A stretch of DNA of 64,000 nt from Synergistaceae bacterium. Lineage in GTDB: Bacteria > Synergistota > Synergistia > Synergistales > Aminobacteriaceae. This document shows positions 32,773 to 41,817 of the stretch, piece after piece; within the stretch, counting starts at the first letter, position 1; every line of letters begins with the position of its first letter. The notes beneath the pieces are model-generated. The model was not told where the DNA came from. It ran no database searches and was given only the letters and a program-made list of their open reading frames with translations. The position numbers and the translations under genes are program-made. The stretch is from positions 1-64,000 of the forward strand of contig JAFSSM010000008.1 of NCBI GenBank assembly GCA_017451025.1, read 5' to 3'.

Positions 32773-35112
32773 GTGAAACGTTTCACACGTATATTCTTCA
32801 CGGCACTTCTTGCACTCCTGATGTGTGCGTCTCTAGTCATGGCTCAGGACGCAGACTCCCCCTCAGCTCCGGCAGAGTCCGCAGGCTGGAAGTTCGACCG
32901 TCCCATCACCATTGTTTGCCCGTGGGGTGAAGGCGGCGGAGCAGACGCAACACTTCGCGCGCTTGTTCCAATCATCAAGGCAGCAACAGGCCAGGAGATT
33001 AATGTAGTCAACGTTACTGGCGGCAACGGTGTAAACGGTGCATCGTATGTCCGCGAACAGCCCGCAGACGGCTACACGTTCATGCTGGGAACACAGAGCC
33101 TGCTCATTCAGGATGTCATGGGTGAGATGAAGTTCAAGTTCCTGAACGAGTTTGTGCCTGTCGCAAGACTGGTCCACGCAATTGACGTTATCGCAACTTC
33201 GCGTTCGGCTATGGAGAAACACGGCTTCAGGGCCTTCAACGAAATGCGCGACTACATCAAAGATCACCCCTTCAGCATCAGCGTCGGAATGCTTACCAGA
33301 GTAGGCGTTGACGGCTTATCGTTCCAGCAGGCCACGAAGGGACTGAATATCCTTGAAGTCGATTACCCGACAGGTGCAGGAATGACAGGTGCACTTCTCG
33401 CCGGACAGATTGACCTTATGATTACTGGTACTCAGGAGATCGAGGCTCAGATTCAGACAGGCGAAATTATCCCGATGCTTGCTCTCTCAGAAAAACGCAT
33501 GAACCGTTACCCGAATGTTGAGTGCTCAAAGGAACTGGGCATAGCGGCGTATTTGGGATCTGAGCGCGGAATTTTCGCGAAGAAGGGCACTCCGCAGGAA
33601 GCTATTGATGCACTCGGAGCAATAATCGCCGAAGGTGTGAAGACTACAGAGTGGAATGATTTCCTGCAGCAGGGCGGCTATGATGAGAGACCCGGTTTTG
33701 CCCCAGCCGCAGAGTACCAGAAGGCTCTTGATGAAGAGTACAAGTCATTCACCGACATGCTGAAGCCCGCCAAGTCTTCCGACAAGAAAGCCGCCGCCGC
33801 TCCTTCAACAAAACTTGCGGTAATCGGTTTCCTTATGGTGTTAGTGCTGATAGTCTGCCTCATCAAGAAAATCATTATCCCGCCGATCGCGTTCATTCTT
33901 CTTCCGACAATAGCGGCACTGGTTGCAGGATTTGACCCGCTGGTCATCAACAAGTTCGCGGCTTCCGGAATCAGCAAGATGGTATCTACCGTGTCGCTGT
34001 TTGTGTTCTCGATTTCGTTCTTCTCGCTGATGAGCGATCAGGGAGTGTTTGACCCGGTCGTCAACTTCCTCATCAAGAAGGCAGGAACGAACGTAACGCT
34101 CGTCCTTCTCGCAACTGCGGCTGTGGCAGTAATCGGACACCTTGACGGTTCAGGAGCTACGACATTCATCATCACGATTACGGCAATGCTTCCGCTGTTC
34201 AAGAAGCTCAAGATGGACAACAGGGCGTTAATGATGCTCATCTGCGTTGCAATCGGAGTTATGAATGTCTGCCCGTGGGGCGGCCCGACTATTCGTGCGG
34301 CAACAGTCCTCGAGACAGACCCCAATCTGCTTTGGCACAGGCTGCTTCCGGTTCAGGGTGCAATGCTGGTTATAACATTTGCGATTGCGATTCTGCAGAG
34401 CGGCATTCAGAGGAGACGCATCAAGAAACTCGGTCTCACTGCTGATGATACCGTCGAAGAGGCAGCTGCTGAGGAAGCAAAGGGGCCGAAAGTTTCTACA
34501 GCCCTTCAGTGGTACAACTTCCTGATTGTCGTTGCGGTTATCGCTATCCTTATGATGGGACTGCTCAACCCTGCGTACACGTTCATGCTCGCTCTTGCGC
34601 TCACTCTTCCGTTCAACATCAAGTCCCTCAAGGAGCAGAACGGCAAGCTCAAGAATTACGGAGTTGCGGCAATGTCGATGGTCGTTACGCTGTTTGCGGC
34701 AGGAATTTTCACCGGAGTGCTTTCCGGAACAGGAATGCTTAACGCGATGGCCAGTGCAGTTGTTACGATAATCCCGCCGGATCTTGGCCGCTACACTCAC
34801 TTCATCGTGGCGTGCTTCGCAGTTCCCCTCATTATGTGCTTGGGCACGGACAGCTTCTATTTCGGACTTCTGCCCGTCGTTGTGGGGATTGCCTCGCAGT
34901 TCGGCGTGAACCCGATGGATGTTGCGTGCGTGCTGCTCGTTGCTGAGAACGTCGGCGTAATGATTTCCCCGCTTTCACCAGCAATGTACTTAGGCTTAGG
35001 ACTTCTTGAGATCGACGTAGGCGAACACATCAAGTACTCGCTTGTGTGGATTTGGAGCGTGAGCCTTCTTGCGATTGCGGCCTGCATAGTTCTGGGAGTT
35101 ACTCCGCTGTAA
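32773..35112 (+). CDS. TctC-type solute-binding domain fused to a CitMHS-type permease
   Basis: A 779-residue protein. After a signal peptide (residues 1-24), residues 40-340 are a Bug/TctC-type binding protein (RPITIVCPWGEGGGADATLRAL; VNVTGGNGVNGASYV; QPADGYTF). These normally work as separate proteins with TctA/TctB for tricarboxylates. After a Lys/Ala linker (about 340-350), a hydrophobic permease with about 11-12 helices runs to the end. It resembles CitMHS citrate transporters (GHLDGSGATTFIITITAMLPL; CPWGGPTIRAA; SPLSPAMYLGLGL). The start is GTG 32773 with AGGAGG 9 bases upstream. Citrate or another carboxylate is the likely substrate; the fusion as a one-chain transporter is inferred. 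A terminator follows. Confidence 0.9.
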   Translation: MKRFTRIFFTALLALLMCASLVMAQDADSPSAPAESAGWKFDRPITIVCPWGEGGGADATLRALVPIIKAATGQEINVVNVTGGNGVNGASYVREQPADGYTFMLGTQSLLIQDVMGEMKFKFLNEFVPVARLVHAIDVIATSRSAMEKHGFRAFNEMRDYIKDHPFSISVGMLTRVGVDGLSFQQATKGLNILEVDYPTGAGMTGALLAGQIDLMITGTQEIEAQIQTGEIIPMLALSEKRMNRYPNVECSKELGIAAYLGSERGIFAKKGTPQEAIDALGAIIAEGVKTTEWNDFLQQGGYDERPGFAPAAEYQKALDEEYKSFTDMLKPAKSSDKKAAAAPSTKLAVIGFLMVLVLIVCLIKKIIIPPIAFILLPTIAALVAGFDPLVINKFAASGISKMVSTVSLFVFSISFFSLMSDQGVFDPVVNFLIKKAGTNVTLVLLATAAVAVIGHLDGSGATTFIITITAMLPLFKKLKMDNRALMMLICVAIGVMNVCPWGGPTIRAATVLETDPNLLWHRLLPVQGAMLVITFAIAILQSGIQRRRIKKLGLTADDTVEEAAAEEAKGPKVSTALQWYNFLIVVAVIAILMMGLLNPAYTFMLALALTLPFNIKSLKEQNGKLKNYGVAAMSMVVTLFAAGIFTGVLSGTGMLNAMASAVVTIIPPDLGRYTHFIVACFAVPLIMCLGTDSFYFGLLPVVVGIASQFGVNPMDVACVLLVAENVGVMISPLSPAMYLGLGLLEIDVGEHIKYSLVWIWSVSLLAIAACIVLGVTPL

Positions 35113-35134
35113 ACTTCAAGCTGACATCAATTTT

Positions 35135-35173
35135 AAATGCCGTTGTCTGTGAAAATGGACGGCGGCATTTTTG
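35135..35173 (+). terminator. Terminator of the transporter fusion gene
   Basis: A 13-bp stem (35135-35147 with 35158-35170, wobble pairs included), a 10-base loop and a short T run that abuts the next gene. Confidence 0.8.
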
Positions 35174-35179
35174 CTGTAT

Positions 35180-35821
35180 ATGGCCGTGAATACTTCGTTC
35201 CGTTCACCCGACAGCCCCGAAGTTGAGGAAGCTATGATGGTTTCTCTCGAAGCATTGCGCCGGACGAACTACCGCGAAATTCTGGAGCATATCCGCGCGA
35301 AACTGGGAGACCGGGAAACTCACAGGCTGGATGTCGGGTGTGCGAGGGGATGGTTCCTCGACGAAGCGGCAAAACAAGGCATCGCTATGGACGGGATAGA
35401 GCCGGAGCATAATTTCTTCATTGAGGCCGGTAAATACAGCCCTAACGTGATAGAGGGACTCTTCCCGCAGGATTTCACCATCACTCGCAAGTACGACTTC
35501 ATAATCTTCAACGACGTGTTCGAGCATCTTCCTGACTTGGACTCGGTGCTCAGGAAATGCAGCGAACTTCTCAAGCCCGAAAGCCTGCTCATCATCAACT
35601 GCCCCGACAGCAGGGGAATATTCTTCAGGATTGCGAAGCTCATGATGAAGCTGGGTGTTCCGTCATACTGGCGGAGGCTGTGGCAGATGGACTTCTATTC
35701 TCCGCACCTGTGGTACTTCGACAGGGAGAACCTCACGCAAATTGTGGCTGGCTACGGATTTTTGTGCTCTGGTTATTCTACTCCCGAAGGACATAATGTG
35801 CCTGTTTTTCACCAAGCATAA
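35180..35821 (+). CDS. SAM-dependent methyltransferase
   Basis: A 213-residue class I methyltransferase of the Methyltransf_23 type. SAM motif I is RLDVGCARGWFLDEAAKQG near residue 51; motif II acidic IEP; then YDFIIFNDVFEHLPDLDSVL as the post-II region. The substrate is unknown. It ends soon after the last core strand, so no substrate domain follows. No good ribosome site is seen; ATG 35180 follows a terminator directly, and ATG 35235 is a possible later start. Confidence 0.85.
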   Translation: MAVNTSFRSPDSPEVEEAMMVSLEALRRTNYREILEHIRAKLGDRETHRLDVGCARGWFLDEAAKQGIAMDGIEPEHNFFIEAGKYSPNVIEGLFPQDFTITRKYDFIIFNDVFEHLPDLDSVLRKCSELLKPESLLIINCPDSRGIFFRIAKLMMKLGVPSYWRRLWQMDFYSPHLWYFDRENLTQIVAGYGFLCSGYSTPEGHNVPVFHQA

Positions 35822-35848
35822 AGAGCTGTAATCTACAGAAATATTTGG

Positions 35849-35889
35849 CTGTCCCTGCTGACCCAAACGGCGGGGGCAGTATTTTTTTT
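35849..35889 (+). terminator. Terminator of the methyltransferase gene
   Basis: A 10-bp stem (35849-35858 with 35870-35879, two wobble pairs) with an 11-base loop, followed by TA and eight T. Confidence 0.85.
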
Positions 35890-35945
35890 GCTTATGTGGT
35901 GTATGATTAGCATATCCCGAATTTTACGTAAGGAGGAGATTTATC

Positions 35946-36578
35946 ATGATGAAAAAGTATCTTTGGGCTTTAGTGCTTCTTGTTGCAATATGCCCGTGTG
36001 CTCATGCCGCAATCAACGAAGCTACAGTCGAACGTGCCTGGAAGAAAATCGCCAAAGCTGACGGCTTCAAGACAATAGCTGTTACATACGTGGACGATGC
36101 CTCGCCGAATGCGTGGGTAGCCTTCAAGTCCGCCGACGACTTCACCATCAACGTAACGCGCGGCCTGATGAAGATTCTGAACACTGAGGAAGAGATGGCC
36201 GGTGTGTGGGGCCACGAGATAGGCCATGTCAGGCTCGGACACTACAACAAAAGCCAATGGCGCAATGTCGGCTGGAACATCGGAAGCGCAATTCTCCAGA
36301 AGAAGACCGGCCAGATTGGGCAGACGCTCGGAGCTGTGGGAATGAACCTCGCAGAAAACGGTTTTTCCCGCCGCCAGGAGACCCAGTCCGACGAATACGG
36401 AGTGAAGCTGCTGGTGAAGGCAGGCTATAACCCGATGGGCCTCTACAATGCGATGAAGGCCTTCAAGGATAACGGTTACGGCACGAAGTCGGGCATCACT
36501 AACTGGTTCAGCACACATCCGGCAACTGATGACAGGCTAGCGAAACTTCAGGAGTTCGCGGCCAAGTACGGGAAGTGA
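35946..36578 (+). CDS. Exported M48-family metalloprotease, copy 1
   Basis: A 210-residue protein with a signal peptide ending in AHA (residues 19-21). Zinc site HEIGH at residues 90-94, third ligand in SDEYGVKLL, and the downstream STHPATDDRL typical of M48. It consists of the catalytic domain only, without membrane helices. About 100 residues share an almost identical layout with copies 2 and 3 (LMKILNTEEEMAGVWGHEIGHVRLGHYNK). Ribosome site AGGAGG lies 9 bases upstream. Likely periplasmic. It may act on envelope proteins, as BepA and LoiP do in other bacteria. Confidence 0.93.
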   Translation: MMKKYLWALVLLVAICPCAHAAINEATVERAWKKIAKADGFKTIAVTYVDDASPNAWVAFKSADDFTINVTRGLMKILNTEEEMAGVWGHEIGHVRLGHYNKSQWRNVGWNIGSAILQKKTGQIGQTLGAVGMNLAENGFSRRQETQSDEYGVKLLVKAGYNPMGLYNAMKAFKDNGYGTKSGITNWFSTHPATDDRLAKLQEFAAKYGK

Positions 36579-36583
36579 TTCGC

Positions 36584-37204
36584 ATGAAGAAGAGAATAAT
36601 TTTTGCGGTTATGTTTTTGCTGTGGAGTTCGTGTGCATTCGCCGCAATCTCTGAGGATGTAGTTCAAGCGGCTTGGGCGAAAATTTCTAAGGCTGACGGC
36701 TTCAAGACTGTACCCATCACCTACGAGAAGGACACTTCGCCGAATGCGTGGGTGAAGTTCAAGTCGCAAAAGGACTTCAGCGTTCACGTAACGAAAGGGT
36801 TGATGAAGATTCTGAACACTGAAGAACAGATCGCCGGAGTACTTGGCCACGAAATAGGGCACGTCAGACTTGGCCACTACAACAAGGGAGTCGGACGAAA
36901 TATCGGCTGGACGGTTCTGGGGTATGCACTCGGCAGAGCCGGAGGGATTGCTCAAGCTGTCGGAAGTGTTGGAATGAATCTCGCGGAGAGTGGTTTTTCC
37001 AGAGGCCAGGAAGTCGAGGCCGACGATTACGGCACTGAATTGCTGAAGAAGGCAGGGTATGACCCGATGGGACTTTACCGCGCGATGAAGGCCTTCGCCG
37101 ATAACAAGTATGTTACTCAGCCCAACGGATTCAACTCTCATCCGCCGACTGCCAGAAGATTGAAGCACCTTATGGATAAAGCTAAGGAGGTACGCGGAAA
37201 TTGA
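36584..37204 (+). CDS. Exported M48-family metalloprotease, copy 2
   Basis: A 206-residue close paralogue of copy 1, also with a signal peptide and only the catalytic domain. HEIGH zinc site, EADDYG third-ligand region, and SHPPTARRLKHL near the end. I chose ATG 36584, six bases after the previous stop; GTG 36575 would overlap. The tandem arrangement and similarity indicate duplication. The last codons overlap the TTG start of the Synerg-CTERM gene by 4 bases, so the three genes form one coupled unit. Confidence 0.93.
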   Translation: MKKRIIFAVMFLLWSSCAFAAISEDVVQAAWAKISKADGFKTVPITYEKDTSPNAWVKFKSQKDFSVHVTKGLMKILNTEEQIAGVLGHEIGHVRLGHYNKGVGRNIGWTVLGYALGRAGGIAQAVGSVGMNLAESGFSRGQEVEADDYGTELLKKAGYDPMGLYRAMKAFADNKYVTQPNGFNSHPPTARRLKHLMDKAKEVRGN

Positions 37205-40200
37205 CGGCAAGAAAATTTGCGCTGGTAGTTGTGATGCTGCTGGCCTGTGTCTCGTGTGCATTCGGCGCAACCTATAACATCAGCTCTTATGAACAGTTCA
37301 GGACTTACATGCTCGACGAAACCTACACCAGCGACGCAAGCAGCGTGTTTGTCCTGAACACGGACATCCAGCTTGCAGGCTATAGCAACTGGCCGGGAAT
37401 TGGCAGCAGTGCTTCTCCGTTCAGGGGACGCTTCAACGGCAACGGGCACAAAATCTACGTGAATATCCACCCTCTTCCGCCAACAGGAGCATCCTACAAG
37501 CCGATAGCCAGCGACAGGGCATTATTCGTGTATGTCGGCGAAAATGCACTTATCGAGAACCTCAAGGTTGAAGGCAGCGTTTACGGCTACAATGCCGGCG
37601 GAATTGCGTCAATAGTGGACGGCGGAACAATCACGAACTGCAGTTTTTCGGGCGACGTTGAGGCAGTTACGCGAGAAGGCGACGACAGAATCGCCAAGCT
37701 CGTACTTGAACTCGATGATGACCAGATCGAAGGTGCAGATGACATTGAGCGTTTCGACACCCTGACTTCACACTCAACTCATAGAGGAAGGATTAACGCA
37801 GGCGGTCTCGTCGGAGTGCTTGAGAAAGGAACTATTTCCGAGTGCAGTTTTCGGGGTACGGTTAATGCTTCGTCGAATGAGACTTATGCAGTGGCGGGAG
37901 GAATAGCCGGAAGATTCTTTGAGGGGAGTATTTCGAGCTGTGATGTGGTCGGTGATTCCAGCATTGAGGCTTCAACTGTAACTACAACGAGCAGTTCCTT
38001 CGCAGAGGCCGGAGGAATTGCAGGGTATGCGGTTACTCCGCTGGACAGCACAATAGAGTACTGCACGTTTGAGGGCAGCGTCGAGAGTACATCTTACGCC
38101 GGAGGAATTGCAGGGTATGTTCGCGGGACGGAGCTTTACGGAAATTCCGTGCTGGCTAATTCTGACGTGGCAGGAGCTTATTCCGCAGGAGGAATTGCCG
38201 GGTATCTTGCTTCGGGAGGAACTGCGACGAGCAACGACGTGGAAGCAGGAGCTATAGTCATTGCGGATTCGTACAGTGCCGGAGGAATTGTAGGCTATCT
38301 TGACACAGGCGGGCAGGCAGTCGCGAATAACAATTCAGACGCGGCAATCAGGGGAAATGCCAGCTACTTGGGCGGAATAGTCGGAGCACTCAGCAACAGC
38401 ACGAACGCAAACTCAGCAGTCGGTACGGGCAACACCTACAGCGGAGCAGATGCCGGAATAGGCCGCGACGAGTACAACCGTTCAACTGACGGTAACACTA
38501 CACCAAAACAGGACGTAACCTACTCGATAATCACGGCAAGCCTGGCAGAAGCAACAGTAGGCGTGAAGTATGAGGCCAAGCTCGAGACGAATGCGGCTCA
38601 GACCAGAACTGTAACTTATGCTTACAGCGGCACGCTTCCCGGCGGCCTGAATTTCGGGGCTAACGGTGTAATTGCCGGAACTCCCACCGAAGCGGGAACG
38701 TTTGCCTTTTCGGCGCGCGGCAACATCCAGAACATAGGCTACACCGACAGCAAAGATTTCACGCTGACCATCACAAAAAAATTCGAGATTACGCCGGAAA
38801 TAGACAGCGAACTTAGCGCAACAGAAGGAGCATTTTTTGAGCAGGTATTTTCCGCCACAAACGGAGCAGTCCTCTCAGCCAAAGGCAGCCTTCCAGCAGG
38901 AATAACAGCCACACACCCGGCTTCGCAGTCAAGCATCACGATTTCAGGCTATCCGCAAAAATCCGGGACGTACACGTTCAGCGTTGAGGGTACGAGCGGC
39001 GATGTTACAGCCAGCACCGGGACAATTACGCTCATTGTGAATCCGGCGATAGAGTTTGCGACTACGGCACTGAGTCCTGCTTCTGCGGCTAGGGGCACAG
39101 ATTATTCTGCGGGTCTGGAAGTCTACCTGAACATTCCCAGAGATTCACTTAATGAGAACAGCCTTGTGTGGAGCATCTCGAGCGGTACGCTTCCCGGAGG
39201 GCTGGCAATATCCGGAGGATTAAGCGGAGGCAGAATTTCGGGTAAGCCCGCGCGTACAGGGGAATTTACTTTTACGGTGAAGGCGGAGCTGAGTTTCACG
39301 GCAGGAACTACGGCGATGAAGACTTCTGTTACGGAGGAATTTAGTTTGACGGTTGAAGAAAGTTCCGACGTAACACCGACCACGCCGACAAGTTCCGACA
39401 CAACGCCGACGAGCGGAGATACCACAGTAACCAGCGACGACGAAACTGTGTACGGAATGAGCATCACGACCGACTCACTGCCCGACGGCAAAGAGGGTGT
39501 TGCGTATAAATCCACGCTCGAATCTACAACGTCGTATTACACGAACGAAGTAACGTGGAGTCTGGCCGCCGGGACTCTGCCTCCAGGATTATCACTCGAT
39601 ACTTACGGCACAATCTCAGGGACTCCGACACGGGCAGGCGAATACACATTCAGCGTCAGGGCACAGCAGGTACGGAGTTATCGTTATGGCGGCAGCTACA
39701 CAGTCTCGGGCAGAAAGAGACTCACAATTACGATTGAGCCGGAGTTCATGATAGTTACAGACGCAGAACTGGACAGCGCAAAGGTCGGCGAATATTATTC
39801 CTACACGCTGCTCACGGACAGAACGCAGCACCTAACGGTCAGGTGGACTCTGCTCTCAGGAGACCTTCCGGCCGGATTAACCCTTAACTCTCAGAACGGG
39901 ACTATCTCCGGAACTCCGACAAAGGTAGAAATTTCCACGTTCACCATTCAGGCGGCGGCGGGGAACTTTCTGGCGGTCAAGCAGTTCACGTTAGCTGTAG
40001 GGCCTGCTATTGAGATTACGGACACCAGCCCTTTGGAGAACGGCAAGGTAGGGGCGGAATACACCCACACGTTCAGCGCAGACACGCAATACCCTGTGCG
40101 CTGGACGCTGGAGAACGGGACTCTGCCTGATGGTCTGAGGTTTTCGGATGGTGTGCTCTCCGGGACTCCTACGGATGACGGCGAATATACGTTCACGCTT

Positions 40201-41709
40201 GGGATCGAGAGCGGCGGCATGAGTTCGAGCAAGGAGTTCACCCTAACGATTGACTCTGCTTTGACGATAACTACAGAAGCGGTTCTGCCTGCCGGCAGAA
40301 TCGGAAAACCTTACTCCTTAACGTTTCAGACTGATGCGGTAAACACTAGTGCAGTTCTTTGGTCGGTAGGGTATTACACATTAACGGAAGAAGAAACTCA
40401 GCGTAATTATTATGGTTCTCTTCCTTCCGGAATGTATATTGAGGAGACAACCGGAACAATTTACGGTACTCCCTCGAGTAATGGCATTCACAGATTTACC
40501 GTTCATGCTGTTATGGGAAATTTCTCCGCTTCAAAAGTCTTCACGCTCAACGTGAGGCCCGTTTTGGAGATACTAACAGAAAGTCCACTTCCTCATGCAG
40601 ATGTCAATGAACTATACCGTGTGACTCTGATTGCCGACTCAGAAGAAAGCCAGGATGTAACCTGGTCAGTAACCGGCGGAAATCTCCCGCAAGGTCTTAC
40701 TCTCGACAAAGATAGCGGCTTAATCTCCGGCTATCCTATGAACGAAGGCGAATATACATTCACGGTTGAAGCTTCTTGGAATGGTCTAACTGTCTCCAAA
40801 AATTTCACGCTGACTGCCGGGCCGATAATGAGCATCACCACCGACGGAGTTATCCCTGTCCTCGATGCTGGAGCCGCGTTCACGCTCTCGCTTGAGACCG
40901 ACAGGCCAAGCACAAATTCTGTCTGGTCGCTGAAGGACGGAAGACTCCCTCCTGGTCTCTCGCTCGACGCATCAACCGGCGTAATTTCCGGTACACCAGT
41001 CCGTGCAGGAACGTACACATTCGTGATTCAGAACGTCTCGGGCTATTCTGAGGCGGTCAAGGAATTTACGCTGATGGTCGGTTTCGTGATCACGACGGAG
41101 GTCTATCTTCCGAGCGGAACTTCCGGCAAAAGCTACAGCTACAGGTTCACGGCGGACGGCGTAAGTTCTGGAGCAGTTCTGTGGTCTGCATCTCAGGATG
41201 TCTTCCCGACCGGAATAACACTCGGAACTGACGGACTGCTCTCCGGAACGACAAACGAGGCAGGAACTTTCAGCTTTATGGTGAGTGCGTTCGTGAGCAA
41301 TGACGTTTACGCGCAGAAGTTCGTAACGCTGACGATAAGCTCATATTCAACTCTGCCGATAGTAACTGCAGAACTTCCGGACGGCCAGGTAAGTCAGGAC
41401 TATTACGCAGAAGTCAGGAGCACTCTGGAAGGAGTTGTGTGGTCTCTGGCTGACGGTGAACTGCCTCCTGGTTTGAGCCTTAACCCTCAGGGCGCAATTT
41501 TCGGTGTACCTTATGAGGCCGGGACATATTATCCGGTCATTCAGGGTACATCAGGAACACGTACCGGCTCAAAACGTTTCGTAATAACGATTGCGGCGGA
41601 ACCGGCATATGCCGAAAATACTTCTTCTGGCGGCGGCGGAGGAGGCTGTAATTCGGGGTTGGGAGTGTCGATGCTTTTGCTCTTGGCCGGATTATTCAGG
41701 AAACGTTAG
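37201..41709 (+). CDS. Very large surface protein with GLUG-type repeats, Ig-like repeats and Synerg-CTERM signal
   Basis: A 1502-residue exported protein. The start is TTG 37201 with AAGGAGG 10 bases upstream and a signal peptide ending CAFGA. Residues 30-420 form a beta-helix-like region with repeats of the form AGGIAGYV, similar to GLUG motifs of bacterial surface proteins. From about 440 follow roughly ten Ig-like He_PIG repeats of about 90 residues (LPPGLSL, G.ISGTP...GTYTF). A Thr/Ser-rich linker lies near residue 725. The end SGGGGGGCNSGLG, a hydrophobic run and FRKR is a Synerg-CTERM signal. An adhesin or surface-layer role is likely. It is coupled to two M48 protease genes. Confidence 0.92.
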   Translation: MTARKFALVVVMLLACVSCAFGATYNISSYEQFRTYMLDETYTSDASSVFVLNTDIQLAGYSNWPGIGSSASPFRGRFNGNGHKIYVNIHPLPPTGASYKPIASDRALFVYVGENALIENLKVEGSVYGYNAGGIASIVDGGTITNCSFSGDVEAVTREGDDRIAKLVLELDDDQIEGADDIERFDTLTSHSTHRGRINAGGLVGVLEKGTISECSFRGTVNASSNETYAVAGGIAGRFFEGSISSCDVVGDSSIEASTVTTTSSSFAEAGGIAGYAVTPLDSTIEYCTFEGSVESTSYAGGIAGYVRGTELYGNSVLANSDVAGAYSAGGIAGYLASGGTATSNDVEAGAIVIADSYSAGGIVGYLDTGGQAVANNNSDAAIRGNASYLGGIVGALSNSTNANSAVGTGNTYSGADAGIGRDEYNRSTDGNTTPKQDVTYSIITASLAEATVGVKYEAKLETNAAQTRTVTYAYSGTLPGGLNFGANGVIAGTPTEAGTFAFSARGNIQNIGYTDSKDFTLTITKKFEITPEIDSELSATEGAFFEQVFSATNGAVLSAKGSLPAGITATHPASQSSITISGYPQKSGTYTFSVEGTSGDVTASTGTITLIVNPAIEFATTALSPASAARGTDYSAGLEVYLNIPRDSLNENSLVWSISSGTLPGGLAISGGLSGGRISGKPARTGEFTFTVKAELSFTAGTTAMKTSVTEEFSLTVEESSDVTPTTPTSSDTTPTSGDTTVTSDDETVYGMSITTDSLPDGKEGVAYKSTLESTTSYYTNEVTWSLAAGTLPPGLSLDTYGTISGTPTRAGEYTFSVRAQQVRSYRYGGSYTVSGRKRLTITIEPEFMIVTDAELDSAKVGEYYSYTLLTDRTQHLTVRWTLLSGDLPAGLTLNSQNGTISGTPTKVEISTFTIQAAAGNFLAVKQFTLAVGPAIEITDTSPLENGKVGAEYTHTFSADTQYPVRWTLENGTLPDGLRFSDGVLSGTPTDDGEYTFTLGIESGGMSSSKEFTLTIDSALTITTEAVLPAGRIGKPYSLTFQTDAVNTSAVLWSVGYYTLTEEETQRNYYGSLPSGMYIEETTGTIYGTPSSNGIHRFTVHAVMGNFSASKVFTLNVRPVLEILTESPLPHADVNELYRVTLIADSEESQDVTWSVTGGNLPQGLTLDKDSGLISGYPMNEGEYTFTVEASWNGLTVSKNFTLTAGPIMSITTDGVIPVLDAGAAFTLSLETDRPSTNSVWSLKDGRLPPGLSLDASTGVISGTPVRAGTYTFVIQNVSGYSEAVKEFTLMVGFVITTEVYLPSGTSGKSYSYRFTADGVSSGAVLWSASQDVFPTGITLGTDGLLSGTTNEAGTFSFMVSAFVSNDVYAQKFVTLTISSYSTLPIVTAELPDGQVSQDYYAEVRSTLEGVVWSLADGELPPGLSLNPQGAIFGVPYEAGTYYPVIQGTSGTRTGSKRFVITIAAEPAYAENTSSGGGGGGCNSGLGVSMLLLLAGLFRKR

Positions 41710-41717
41710 CGGAATTG

Positions 41718-41753
41718 CACTCCCTCGAAAAACAAGAGGGGGTGTATTTTTTT
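41718..41753 (+). terminator. Terminator after the Synerg-CTERM protein gene
   Basis: A 9-bp stem (41718-41726 with 41736-41744, one wobble), a 9-base loop, then TA and seven T. It ends the M48-M48-Synerg-CTERM unit. A -10-like TATAAT at 41776-41781 may start the next unit. Confidence 0.85.
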
Positions 41754-41817
41754 GCGCGCATCTTGCTAATTGGGCTATAATGTGGCACATTCACAAATCA
41801 GGAGAGACATTAAAACT

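Noticed and set aside
37800-38400. AGGIAGY-coding repeats as a CRISPR-like or satellite DNA array
   Set aside because: The repeats are in a long coding frame, vary in spacing and sequence, and encode beta-helix turns.
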